Part shown: one piece after another, positions 1-5,986 of the stretch
Layout: each line of letters starts with the position of its first letter
Position numbering within the stretch: position 1 is the stretch's first letter
From: JAAZNV01 sp049297375
GTDB lineage: Bacteria; Patescibacteriota; WWE3; UBA101185; UBA10185
DNA length: 5,986 nucleotides
Assembly (NCBI GenBank): GCA_049297375.1
Contig: JBAQUF010000093.1
Coordinates: 1-5,986 of the forward strand
Reading direction: 5' to 3'
Program-made: the position numbers and the translations under genes
Notes under the pieces: model-generated
What the model was told of the DNA's origin: nothing
Seen by the model: only the letters and a program-made list of their open reading frames with translations
Databases searched by the model: none

Positions 1-408
1 GGTATAGGAGCAAGAAGAATAGGAGAGCCATTTTATAGGCATTTAATGGGGAGAGTGTTTAACCTCTTGGTTCAATTAATAGCTCTTCCAGGAATAAGTG
101 ATAGTCAATGTGGTTTTAAGCTTTTTAAAGGTGATGTTGCTAAGGATGTATTCAGTAGACTATCTATTTATGGCGTAAAAGCAGTAGATATAGAGAAACC
201 ATATCTTGGGGCTTGGGATGTCGAGGTTTTGTACTTGGCTAGGAAGTTGGGGTATACTATCAAACAGGTTCCAGTAACATGGACCTTTGTTAAGACAAAA
301 AGACTAAGCCCAGTTAAAGACTCTCTTAAGATGGCTTGGGATGTCTTGAAGATTAGAGTTAATGACTTGAGGGGAAAGTATAGGTCTGCCCAAATGCCCC
401 GTAAGTAG
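1..408 (+). CDS. Polyprenyl/dolichyl-phosphate sugar synthase (GT2 family), C-terminal part, 5'-truncated
   Basis: The reading frame is open from base 1 and ends at TAG 406-408, so about 135 C-terminal residues are present. The ATG at 46 is internal: conserved residues (G-A-R-R-I-G-E-P-F-Y-R) precede it. Visible family marks, numbered from base 1, are M-G-R-V-F-N-L-L (16-23), L-P-G-I-S-D-S-Q-C-G-F-K-L-F (29-42), W-D-V-E-V-L-Y-L-A-R (about 66-75) and the following G-Y-x-I-x-x-V-P-V-x-W. This combination is typical of dolichyl-phosphate beta-glucosyltransferase-like GT2 enzymes, which move a sugar from a nucleotide donor to a polyprenyl phosphate at the cytoplasmic membrane face. The nucleotide-binding half and its DxD motif lie off the window, so donor specificity cannot be judged. 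No C-terminal membrane helix or GtrA-like domain follows; the protein ends in a basic tail. GC is about 40% by hand count, higher than its neighbours. Family call firm; the exact sugar (glucose, mannose or other) is unknown. Confidence 0.88.
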   Translation, partial: GIGARRIGEPFYRHLMGRVFNLLVQLIALPGISDSQCGFKLFKGDVAKDVFSRLSIYGVKAVDIEKPYLGAWDVEVLYLARKLGYTIKQVPVTWTFVKTKRLSPVKDSLKMAWDVLKIRVNDLRGKYRSAQMPRK

Positions 409-427
409 CATATTTAAGTATTTATTT

Positions 428-431
428 GGGG
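428..431 (+). promoter_or_regulatory. Weak G-rich ribosome-binding candidate before the dehydrogenase gene
   Basis: A GGGG run sits in the 36-base gap between the GT2 gene and the dehydrogenase gene. It is 13 bases from ATG 445 and 7 bases from an in-frame TTG at 439. By spacing it favours TTG 439. By codon preference and by the usual family N-terminus (M-K-I-x-V-I-G-T-G-Y-V-G) the ATG is favoured. It is not a canonical AGGAGG, so the site decides little by itself. Confidence 0.3.
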
Positions 432-444
432 TAATATTTTGCGT

Positions 445-1815
445 ATGAAAATTTGTGTAATAGGAACAGGTTACGTTGGCTTAGTTGGTGCTGCCATATT
501 TTCAGACTGGGGAAATACTGTTGTAGGTGTTGATATAGACTTAGAAAAAATAGAAAGAATAAAAAAAGGTGAAATGCCTATTTATGAACCCGGCCTTTCT
601 GAAATTATATTAAAAAGTATTTCTGAGAGTAGATTATCTTTTACTACATCTTTACCAGAAGGTATAAGAGATGCAGAGGTAGTTTTTATATGTGTAGGAA
701 CTCCTCAAAGTGAAACTGGAGATGCAGATCTATCTGCAGTTTGGAAAGTTGCAGAAGAAATAGGTAAAAATCTAGAATCATATAAGGTTATTGTCTTAAA
801 GAGTACTGTTCCTGTAGGTACTAATGAAAAGGTTAAGAAAGTTATTAAAGAAAATTTAAGATATGGCGTTGAATTTGATGTAGTTTCTAACCCAGAATTT
901 TTAAGAGAAGGCTACTCAATTGAAGATATGCAAAACCCAGATAGAACTGTAATTGGATCTGATTCCCAAAAAGCTTTGTCTATTATGAAAGGTTTGTATG
1001 AACATCTTGGTAAGCCAATTGTTGAAGCTGATTTTAAGTCTGCAGAAATGATTAAATACGCTTCAAATGCATTTTTAGCTTCAAAGATATCTTTTATTAA
1101 TGAAATGGCTCAAATCTGTGAAAGATCCGGAGCTGATGTTTCAACAGTAGCAAAGGGAATGGGTTTAGACAGCAGAATAGGTCCTAAGTTTTTAAATGCT
1201 GGTATTGGTTATGGTGGTAGTTGTTTTCCAAAAGATGTTGCTGCACTGTATAAAACATCAACAGATCAAGCTTATGACTTTAAACTCTTAAGAGGAGTTA
1301 TGGAAGTTAATGAACTTCAAAAGAACTATTTTGTCTCAAAAGTAGTTAGATACTTTGGTGGAAATCTTTCTGGAAAGACATTTGGAGTGTTAGGTCTTGC
1401 TTTTAAAGAAAACACTGATGATATTAGGGAGTCTGTAGCAGTAGAAATAGTAAAAATATTAAGAGGTTTAGGAGCTTACCTTAAAGTATTTGATCCAGAA
1501 GCAATGTATAACTCTAAAAAAGCTTTAGGGGAAGTTAGTATTAAATATTGTTTAGACAAGTATGAAGCAGTAGAAGGTACTGATGCTTTAATAATTCTAA
1601 CTGAGTGGAAAGAATTCAGCACAATTGATTTGGAAAGAATAAAAGGTAGTTTAAGAAACTATGTTATCTTTGATGGAAGAAATCTTCTTGATAAGAAGAA
1701 AGTCGAAGAAGCTGGATTTACCTACTTTGCCATTGGAAAAAGAACAAGTGGAACTGAGCTACTTAGTAAAAGACCAACAGGTACTCCTGGTGTAATATTA
1801 AAGAATGAAGACTAA
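445..1815 (+). CDS. ugd: UDP-glucose 6-dehydrogenase
   Basis: This enzyme oxidises UDP-glucose twice with NAD+ to give UDP-glucuronate in the cytoplasm. With ATG 445 it is 456 residues. An N-terminal Rossmann domain opens with G-T-G-Y-V-G-L (7-13), followed by the S-T-V-P-V-G-T loop (T121 within it) and N-P-E-F-L-R-E-G (149-156). The central helical region has E-M-I-K-Y-A-S-N with the catalytic-type Lys204 and Asn208. The active-site motif G-Y-G-G-S-C-F-P-K-D carries nucleophile Cys260 and Asp264. The C-terminal UDP-binding domain contains G-L-A-F-K-E-N-T-D-D-I-R-E-S. All key residues are present, so it should be active. Alternative start TTG 439 would add two residues (M-R). A tail of about 24 residues (433-456), rich in Lys, Thr and Gly, follows the usual end of the fold. 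The stop overlaps the next gene's start by 11 bases, implying one transcript. GDP-mannose or UDP-ManNAc dehydrogenase is less likely given the close match to UGD motifs. Confidence 0.96.
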   Translation: MKICVIGTGYVGLVGAAIFSDWGNTVVGVDIDLEKIERIKKGEMPIYEPGLSEIILKSISESRLSFTTSLPEGIRDAEVVFICVGTPQSETGDADLSAVWKVAEEIGKNLESYKVIVLKSTVPVGTNEKVKKVIKENLRYGVEFDVVSNPEFLREGYSIEDMQNPDRTVIGSDSQKALSIMKGLYEHLGKPIVEADFKSAEMIKYASNAFLASKISFINEMAQICERSGADVSTVAKGMGLDSRIGPKFLNAGIGYGGSCFPKDVAALYKTSTDQAYDFKLLRGVMEVNELQKNYFVSKVVRYFGGNLSGKTFGVLGLAFKENTDDIRESVAVEIVKILRGLGAYLKVFDPEAMYNSKKALGEVSIKYCLDKYEAVEGTDALIILTEWKEFSTIDLERIKGSLRNYVIFDGRNLLDKKKVEEAGFTYFAIGKRTSGTELLSKRPTGTPGVILKNED

Positions 1816-3013
1816 GAAAAAAGTTCTTGTTTTTATTCCACAGTTTCCGGTTTTAACCGAAACTTTTATTGAAAGGGAACTATCTAGATTAGTAGAAAGA
1901 AATAATGTAGATATAGTTGTTGTTTCTCTTTCAAAGGGGGAGGGGAGTATATCTTCCAATCTTAAGGATAAAGTTCATTACAAAAGACTAGGCTTGCTTG
2001 ATATTCCTTCCTTTTTATTCTTTTTTATTAAAAATATATCAAAGATTAAATCTTTAGTTAATTTAATTGAAGGAAGTTTCATTAAGCGATTATTCCTTGT
2101 ACTAAAGTCGATAGGCTACTCAAGATATTTCTCCTCTTTTAAACCTGACTTGATCTTTTCTCACTTTATGTCAGAACCATCAACAATTGCAATGGTTTCA
2201 TCGAAAGTTCTTAACATACCTTTTGCAATATCTGCTCATGCTAAGGATATTACAGTCAATGCTAATAATGTAGTTAAGAAAGCAGAGTTGTCCAAGTTTA
2301 TTACTATATGCAATAAAAATGCTCTAAATGTACTTATAAATAGAGTTGGGGAAGAAAAATCAGCAAATGTTTATCTTTCTTATCATGGAGTTGATGTTAA
2401 AAAGATAATTAAGGATGTGGATTTAAGCGGTGAAAGACTGGAGAAACTAGATAAGCCTTTAATTGTTGGAGTAGGAAGATTAGTGGAAAAGAAAGGTTTT
2501 AGGTACCTAATAGAAGCTTCCAAGATCCTAAAGGATAAAGGATTTGAATTTTATGTATTTATTATTGGATCTGGACCTTTGTACATGAAGCTTGAGGGTC
2601 AGATTAAGGAGTTGGGTCTAGTAGGTTATGTGAATATTTTAGGTGAGAATAAAGGATTACCTAATATTAAAACTTTAAGATACTTAAGCATTGCAAATAT
2701 TTTCGTGTTTCCGAGTATTCAAACAAAAGAAGGGGATGTGGACGGTATTGCTAATGTGTTGCTTGAAGCAGGTGCTTTTAAACTTCCAATTGTTTCAACT
2801 AATGCTGGTAGTACTTTAGAATTAATTAAAGATAAAGAGACAGGTTTAGTGGTTCCTCAAGGAGATTCTGTTGCTTTAGCTGGCTCTATTGAACAGTTAT
2901 TAAAAGATAAAGACACATGTGTGAGACTTGGTCAAGGTGCTTATATTAAAGTTATAGAAGATTTTGATTTGGATAAGAATGTAGAAAAGTTGGAGCTTCT
3001 TTTAACACAATGA
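1805..3013 (+). CDS. GT4-family glycosyltransferase (WcaL/colanic-acid type N-terminus)
   Basis: A 402-residue GT-B fold, retaining-type glycosyltransferase, cytoplasmic or peripheral to the membrane, expected to add a sugar from a nucleotide donor to a growing glycan. The N-terminus carries F-P-V-L-T-E-T-F-I-E-R-E-L (about 14-26), the motif seen in WcaL/AmsK-like GT4 proteins in place of the usual Gly-Gly loop. A-H-A-K-D follows, with His145 and Asp148, then H-G-V-D (194-197). The donor half has G-R-L-V-E-K-K-G (224-231, Arg225 and Lys230), G-S-G (255-257) and an EX7E-type site that reads D-X7-E (Asp313, Glu321) within G-D-V-D-G-I-A-N-V-L-L-E. Asp at the first position occurs in this subfamily, so I expect activity. 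ATG 1805 is the first usable start, because an in-frame TAA lies at 1799. It overlaps the dehydrogenase by 11 bases and has no good Shine-Dalgarno, suggesting translational coupling. Acceptor and donor are unknown. Confidence 0.9.
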   Translation: MKTKKKVLVFIPQFPVLTETFIERELSRLVERNNVDIVVVSLSKGEGSISSNLKDKVHYKRLGLLDIPSFLFFFIKNISKIKSLVNLIEGSFIKRLFLVLKSIGYSRYFSSFKPDLIFSHFMSEPSTIAMVSSKVLNIPFAISAHAKDITVNANNVVKKAELSKFITICNKNALNVLINRVGEEKSANVYLSYHGVDVKKIIKDVDLSGERLEKLDKPLIVGVGRLVEKKGFRYLIEASKILKDKGFEFYVFIIGSGPLYMKLEGQIKELGLVGYVNILGENKGLPNIKTLRYLSIANIFVFPSIQTKEGDVDGIANVLLEAGAFKLPIVSTNAGSTLELIKDKETGLVVPQGDSVALAGSIEQLLKDKDTCVRLGQGAYIKVIEDFDLDKNVEKLELLLTQ

Positions 3014-4227
3014 AAATAGCAGTATTTATTAAATCAACTACCCTTCATAAAGGACATGGTGGACTTGAAACTCAAAACAAAGCTGTATGTGAAGAGTTGG
3101 TGAAAAGGGGACACTTAGTTACTATATTTTCCCCAAAAAGAGAACTTGAATATTCCGAAAAGGAAGAAAATGGAGTTAAGTATGTTTTTATAGATGCTAA
3201 CTATTACAGATATTTATTTTCATCCTTTGGATCAAATAGCTGGTATAAGAAATCCCTAGAAGTTTTTACTAAGTATCATGAAAGTGAGAAATTTGATTTG
3301 GTTTTAAGTCAAAGTTCTTCTGCTGAAAGTATTATTGAGAATAAAAATAGTCTTAATGTTAAAGTTATTTCAATTTCTCATGGAACAGCCGCATCTGAGT
3401 TTAATACGTTTGTTAAGAATATGTCAGGATTAAAAGATATTGTGTGGTTAGTTAGAAATACTCAGTATTTTTTAAGACAATATTTTGGAAGGCAAAGAAG
3501 ATTTATTAATCATTCAAATAAAGTCATTGCTGTTTCTAATTATGTGAAGAAAGCTTTAATAGAAGAAACTTTTGTACCAGAAGAAAAGGTTGTTGTTATT
3601 CACAATGGAGTAGATTCAAAAGATTACTCTGATTTACAGGAAGCTAAAGAAGTAAGCAAGGCAGGTAGTTCACTAGATACTTATGGTGAAGATAGGATTA
3701 AACTATATTTTTTAGGAAGAATTGAAAAGTCTAAAGGTATCTTTACTATTTTAGATATTGTTAAAAATTTGGAATTAGGTTTCGTATTGCACATTGTTGG
3801 TGATGGTCCAGATCTTAATGAAGCTAAAGATAAATCAAAAGCTTTAGGATTATCAAACAATGTAATATTTCATGGTAAGTCTCTTCACAGAGAATTTATT
3901 AAGCTTTATAGACCAGATATATTTGTATTTCCTACTAAAAGGATAGAAGGGTTTCCTATGGTTTTAGTTGAATCTATGTTTGCAAGTCTCCCCGTTGTTG
4001 CCTTTGACATGGGAGGAGTTTCTGATGCAGTTGAAGATGAAAGGACTGGTTACTTAATAAGGAATGGAAGCACAAAAGAATTTAAAGAAAAGCTTATTAA
4101 AATTATGAGTGACTGTTCTTTGCGACTTACTTTTGGTAAAAATGCCAAGGAAAAAGCTGAAAAGGAATTTAGACTTGATAAAATGATAGATGCTTATGAA
4201 AGTCTTTTTAAGGAGGTTTTGAAATGA
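3010..4227 (+). CDS. GT4-family glycosyltransferase with complete EX7E site
   Basis: A 405-residue GT-B fold glycosyltransferase. It opens with M-K-I-A-V-F-I and a G-H-G-G-L-E-T-Q loop (about residues 15-22), the usual N-terminal Gly-Gly region of GT4 enzymes. His124 lies in S-H-G-T-A-A-S, then H-N-G-V-D (198-202), G-R-I-E-K-S-K-G (236-243, Arg237 and Lys242), G-D-G (264-266) and E-G-F-P-M-V-L-V-E (Glu313 to Glu321), an intact EX7E donor site. It ends with the common G-G-V-S-D-A-V-E-D and a charged C-terminal helix. Of the three GT4 proteins here it is the most canonical. It starts in an ATGA overlap with the upstream stop; the only nearby purine-rich element, GGAG at 2992-2995, is 14 bases from the ATG, too far to be optimal, so coupling is likely. 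Nucleotide-sugar and acceptor specificity cannot be read from the sequence. Confidence 0.92.
   Translation: MKIAVFIKSTTLHKGHGGLETQNKAVCEELVKRGHLVTIFSPKRELEYSEKEENGVKYVFIDANYYRYLFSSFGSNSWYKKSLEVFTKYHESEKFDLVLSQSSSAESIIENKNSLNVKVISISHGTAASEFNTFVKNMSGLKDIVWLVRNTQYFLRQYFGRQRRFINHSNKVIAVSNYVKKALIEETFVPEEKVVVIHNGVDSKDYSDLQEAKEVSKAGSSLDTYGEDRIKLYFLGRIEKSKGIFTILDIVKNLELGFVLHIVGDGPDLNEAKDKSKALGLSNNVIFHGKSLHREFIKLYRPDIFVFPTKRIEGFPMVLVESMFASLPVVAFDMGGVSDAVEDERTGYLIRNGSTKEFKEKLIKIMSDCSLRLTFGKNAKEKAEKEFRLDKMIDAYESLFKEVLK
4210..4216 (+). promoter_or_regulatory. Strong Shine-Dalgarno for the third GT4 gene
   Basis: AAGGAGG lies 7 bases before ATG 4224, inside the last codons of the preceding gene. It is the only full-consensus ribosome-binding site in the window and fixes the 4224 start despite the 4-base ATGA overlap. 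It may allow independent initiation on the third GT4 gene at a higher rate than on its neighbours. Confidence 0.85.
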
Positions 4228-5420
4228 AAATATTAAGAATAATTTATGATTGGCCGCCACCATGGCAAGGGTTAGCACCCCATCCGTATGAAATAACAAC
4301 TACCCAGGCAAAAATGGGGCATGATGTTGAGATATTTTGTGGTAGGTGGCCAAAAGCTGGAGAAATTGAACAACCGGATGGTGTAAAAGTTAATCCAATA
4401 GTTAGAGAACCTCTAAGTGGAACCATTTTTTTCACCAGCTCTGTAATACTCTTTTTTAAGTATTTATCTTGGCGAAGAGAAAATAACCCAGATATTATTC
4501 ACTCTCATGGGCATTTTGGAATTTGGATATATTTTTATAGAAAATTTCTTCAAAAGTATTTTCCTTGGTCAAAAGAACTCAAAGTTCCTCTTGTTGTGCA
4601 TTTCCATAATATAGCAAAGGATAGATGGGACTCCATGGAGAAAGCTAAGAAAGAAATAAAACCAATATCAAAGTTTCTTGTATGGCCGTTATCTGTCTTT
4701 TCAGATAAGCAGGCAGTTAAAACAGCTTCTGCTTGTATATTTGTTAGTGAAGATAATATGAAAAAAGCTATTGAACTTTATGGTGCTGACCCAAAGAGAT
4801 GTTTTGTATTTGAGTCTGGTGTAAATTCATCATTATTTAAGCCGGTAAGTCCTGAAGAAAGAGAAAAATCCAAGAAAGATGTTGGGTTTGACCCTGATGA
4901 TAAGATAATCTTGAATCATGGTTTAATGTCGGAAAGGAAAAATATCCATCTACTTATTGAATCTTTTAAGTATCTCCCAAGAAACTATAAACTATTTTTA
5001 GTAGGCTCTGGAGATTATGGATATACTTCAAGGCTTAATACTTTAATTAAAGAAAATAATCTTACTGATAGGGTTGTTAAAGTGGGATATACACCTTATC
5101 CTTTAACTCCAATTGCTTATCAAATTTCAGATATTTTTATTCTTCCTTCATCTTGGGAAGGAATGCCTAAAGTAGTTATGCAAGGATTAGCATGTGGTGT
5201 TCCTTGTCTTGTTTCAGGATTTAAACTGTCCGAAGAAATAAGAGGTTTGTATTATCTTGAAAGTTTAAATCCACAGCATATTGCAAACTTTATTATTCAG
5301 CTTGTGGAAAATCCAGTAAGTGTAGATGTTCAAAAGATTGCTTTGTATTACTCATGGGAAGCTAGAGTCAAGGAAATAAACAATGTTTATGAATTTGCTA
5401 AGAAAAATTACCTTGTTTAA
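4224..5420 (+). CDS. GT4-like glycosyltransferase with degenerate donor-site residues
   Basis: A 398-residue GT-B protein of normal GT4 length. The N-terminal acceptor half has W-P-P-P-W-Q-G-L-A-P-H-P-Y-E, H-S-H-G-H-F-G (His93, His95, His97) and V-H-F-H-N (His126, His128). In the donor half the usual GR...KG loop reads G-L-M-S-E-R-K-N (233-240): Arg is Leu234, Lys239 is kept and the Gly is Asn240. G-S-G (261-263) is present. The EX7E site is E-G-M-P-K-V-V-M-Q, with Glu312 kept and the second Glu replaced by Gln320 (CAA). The pre-donor N-G-V-D is S-G-V-N. The fold call is firm. The substitutions suggest an altered donor preference, reduced activity or a non-catalytic partner role; which one cannot be decided here. 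The frame is full length with no disruption, so it is not an obvious pseudogene. It overlaps the previous gene by 4 bases, and its last 38 bases are shared with the next gene. Confidence 0.85.
   Translation: MKILRIIYDWPPPWQGLAPHPYEITTTQAKMGHDVEIFCGRWPKAGEIEQPDGVKVNPIVREPLSGTIFFTSSVILFFKYLSWRRENNPDIIHSHGHFGIWIYFYRKFLQKYFPWSKELKVPLVVHFHNIAKDRWDSMEKAKKEIKPISKFLVWPLSVFSDKQAVKTASACIFVSEDNMKKAIELYGADPKRCFVFESGVNSSLFKPVSPEEREKSKKDVGFDPDDKIILNHGLMSERKNIHLLIESFKYLPRNYKLFLVGSGDYGYTSRLNTLIKENNLTDRVVKVGYTPYPLTPIAYQISDIFILPSSWEGMPKVVMQGLACGVPCLVSGFKLSEEIRGLYYLESLNPQHIANFIIQLVENPVSVDVQKIALYYSWEARVKEINNVYEFAKKNYLV
5370..5374 (+). promoter_or_regulatory. Ribosome-binding site for the membrane glycosyltransferase gene
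   Basis: AAGGA lies 8 bases before ATG 5383 and 14 bases before the alternative ATG 5389, within the end of the third GT4 gene. The spacing favours 5383 as the start of the downstream gene. Confidence 0.6.
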
Positions 5421-5986
5421 ACATTTTCCTAAGAAAATTTCATTTAAGATTATTATTTTTTCTTTTTTTGTTCTTTTGCACTTATTTTTATTTAATATAA
5501 ACACAGCTGAATGGGGAGATTCTTATAGAATACTTAGAGCATCTGAGTTTGTTAGAAAAGGAACATACCCAAGTGATGAAAAAAGACCCCCTCTCTTTTC
5601 CATGATCTTAGCAATTGGACCTTACCAAGTAGATGCAGTTATGTGGGGAAGGGGAGTGGTGTTTGTTTTTAGTATCTTAACCTTGTTTGTTTTTGACAAA
5701 TTAACTTCTCTTTTTATAAAAGAAGAAAAGTATAAATTAATTTCCTTAATTATTTTTACTTTAAATCCTGTTTATTTGTATTGGTCTTTAAGAATTATGT
5801 CTGATGTTCCGTTTTCTTTCTTTGCCCTGTTGTCTTTTTACTTCTTAGCAAAATGGAAAGATAACTTATCTATATGGAAAAGTATTTTAATTGGATTAAT
5901 ATGTGGTTTAGCTGTTTTAACTAGGTTTGAGGGTTATATTCTTGTTGTTTCAGTGTTTCTTGGGATTTTGTTTACAGGTGTACCAA
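5383..5986 (+). CDS. Integral-membrane GT-C glycosyltransferase (PMT/ArnT-like, GT39/GT83-type), 3'-truncated
   Basis: The frame is open from ATG 5383 to the right edge (201 codons shown; family members usually run about 450-600). An in-frame TAA at 5377 bounds it upstream; ATG 5389 is the alternative start. A short basic N-terminus leads into a hydrophobic helix (about 22-38). A first extracytoplasmic loop follows with E-W-G-D (Glu43, Asp46), where GT-C enzymes place their catalytic or metal-binding acid, and then R-P-P-L (68-71), which recalls the K/R-P-P-L of PMT_2-like proteins. Further helices lie at about 86-104, 119-134, 142-156 and 167-180, with S-D-V-P (140-143) and T-R-F-E-G (180-184) between or at their ends, both familiar in this superfamily. 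Such enzymes use polyprenyl-phosphate-linked sugars as donors outside the membrane, consistent with the GT2 synthase at the left edge. The gene is more AT-rich than the rest, partly from Phe/Leu/Ile membrane codons. The superfamily call is good; exact family and substrate are open. Confidence 0.8.
   Translation, partial: MFMNLLRKITLFKHFPKKISFKIIIFSFFVLLHLFLFNINTAEWGDSYRILRASEFVRKGTYPSDEKRPPLFSMILAIGPYQVDAVMWGRGVVFVFSILTLFVFDKLTSLFIKEEKYKLISLIIFTLNPVYLYWSLRIMSDVPFSFFALLSFYFLAKWKDNLSIWKSILIGLICGLAVLTRFEGYILVVSVFLGILFTGVP

Noticed and set aside
46..408. ATG 46 as the true start of a short 120-residue protein
   Set aside because: The frame is open to base 1 and conserved family residues lie before the ATG, so the gene is a truncated larger GT2 protein.
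397..431. CCCC (397-400) facing GGGG (428-431) as a possible hairpin terminator in the gap
   Set aside because: Only four pairs with a loop of 27 bases and no following T-run typical of a terminator; it would be unstable.
432..437. TAATAT resembling a -10 box before the dehydrogenase gene
   Set aside because: It lies only a few bases from the start codon and has no matching -35 at the right distance; such hexamers are frequent in AT-rich DNA.
4054..4299. 81-codon reverse-strand open frame across the second and third GT4 genes
   Set aside because: It is antisense to two well-supported genes and spans their junction, and its residues (F/K/S-rich) mirror AT-rich coding on the other strand with no recognisable domain.
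4244..4435. 63-codon reverse-strand open frame inside the third GT4 gene
   Set aside because: It is entirely antisense to a conserved N-terminal GT4 region, with no family resemblance and no clear ribosome-binding site.
5451..5478. T-rich run after the third GT4 stop as a possible terminator tail
   Set aside because: No GC-rich stem precedes it, and the run encodes the first membrane helix of the overlapping GT-C gene.

Overview
The window is a stretch of AT-rich bacterial chromosome. Hand counts of sampled lines give about 30% GC over most of it, about 40% in the first gene and about 15% in one sampled line (5701-5760) of the last gene. All six genes lie on the + strand with almost no intergenic space. 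Nearly all arginines are AGA/AGG. TGA acts only as a stop (3011-3013 and 4225-4227) and every tryptophan is TGG, so the ordinary bacterial code applies. The gene density, composition and protein style (a polyprenyl/dolichyl-phosphate sugar synthase of the QCGFKLF type, many GT4 enzymes, a multi-spanning GT-C protein) fit an uncultivated lineage such as Patescibacteria/CPR. This lineage call is an inference without a marker gene. The standard code argues against Gracilibacteria and Absconditabacteria, which read TGA as glycine.

Layout: 1-408 is the C-terminal part of a family 2 glycosyltransferase resembling dolichyl-phosphate glucose synthase. After a 36-base gap comes UDP-glucose 6-dehydrogenase (445-1815). 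Three GT-B fold, GT4-type glycosyltransferases follow (1805-3013, 3010-4227, 4224-5420), each overlapping its upstream neighbour by 4 or 11 bases. Last is the N-terminal third or so of an integral-membrane GT-C (PMT/ArnT-like) glycosyltransferase. It starts inside the third GT4 gene at 5383 and runs off the right edge.

Together this is a segment of a surface-glycan (exopolysaccharide, glycolipid or glycoprotein glycan) biosynthesis operon. The dehydrogenase would supply UDP-glucuronate. The GT4 enzymes would build an oligosaccharide on a carrier at the cytoplasmic face. The GT2 enzyme would load a single sugar onto a polyprenyl phosphate, which the GT-C enzyme could use as donor outside the membrane. 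No flippase, polymerase, initiating phosphoglycosyltransferase or export gene is visible, so the locus must continue beyond the window or be completed elsewhere.

No gap exceeds 36 bases. I see no RNA genes, CRISPR array, mobile element or convincing terminator. The most notable observations are the degenerate donor-site signature of the third GT4 protein and the 38-base overlap that launches the membrane glycosyltransferase. I do not see clear evidence of a wholly new system.
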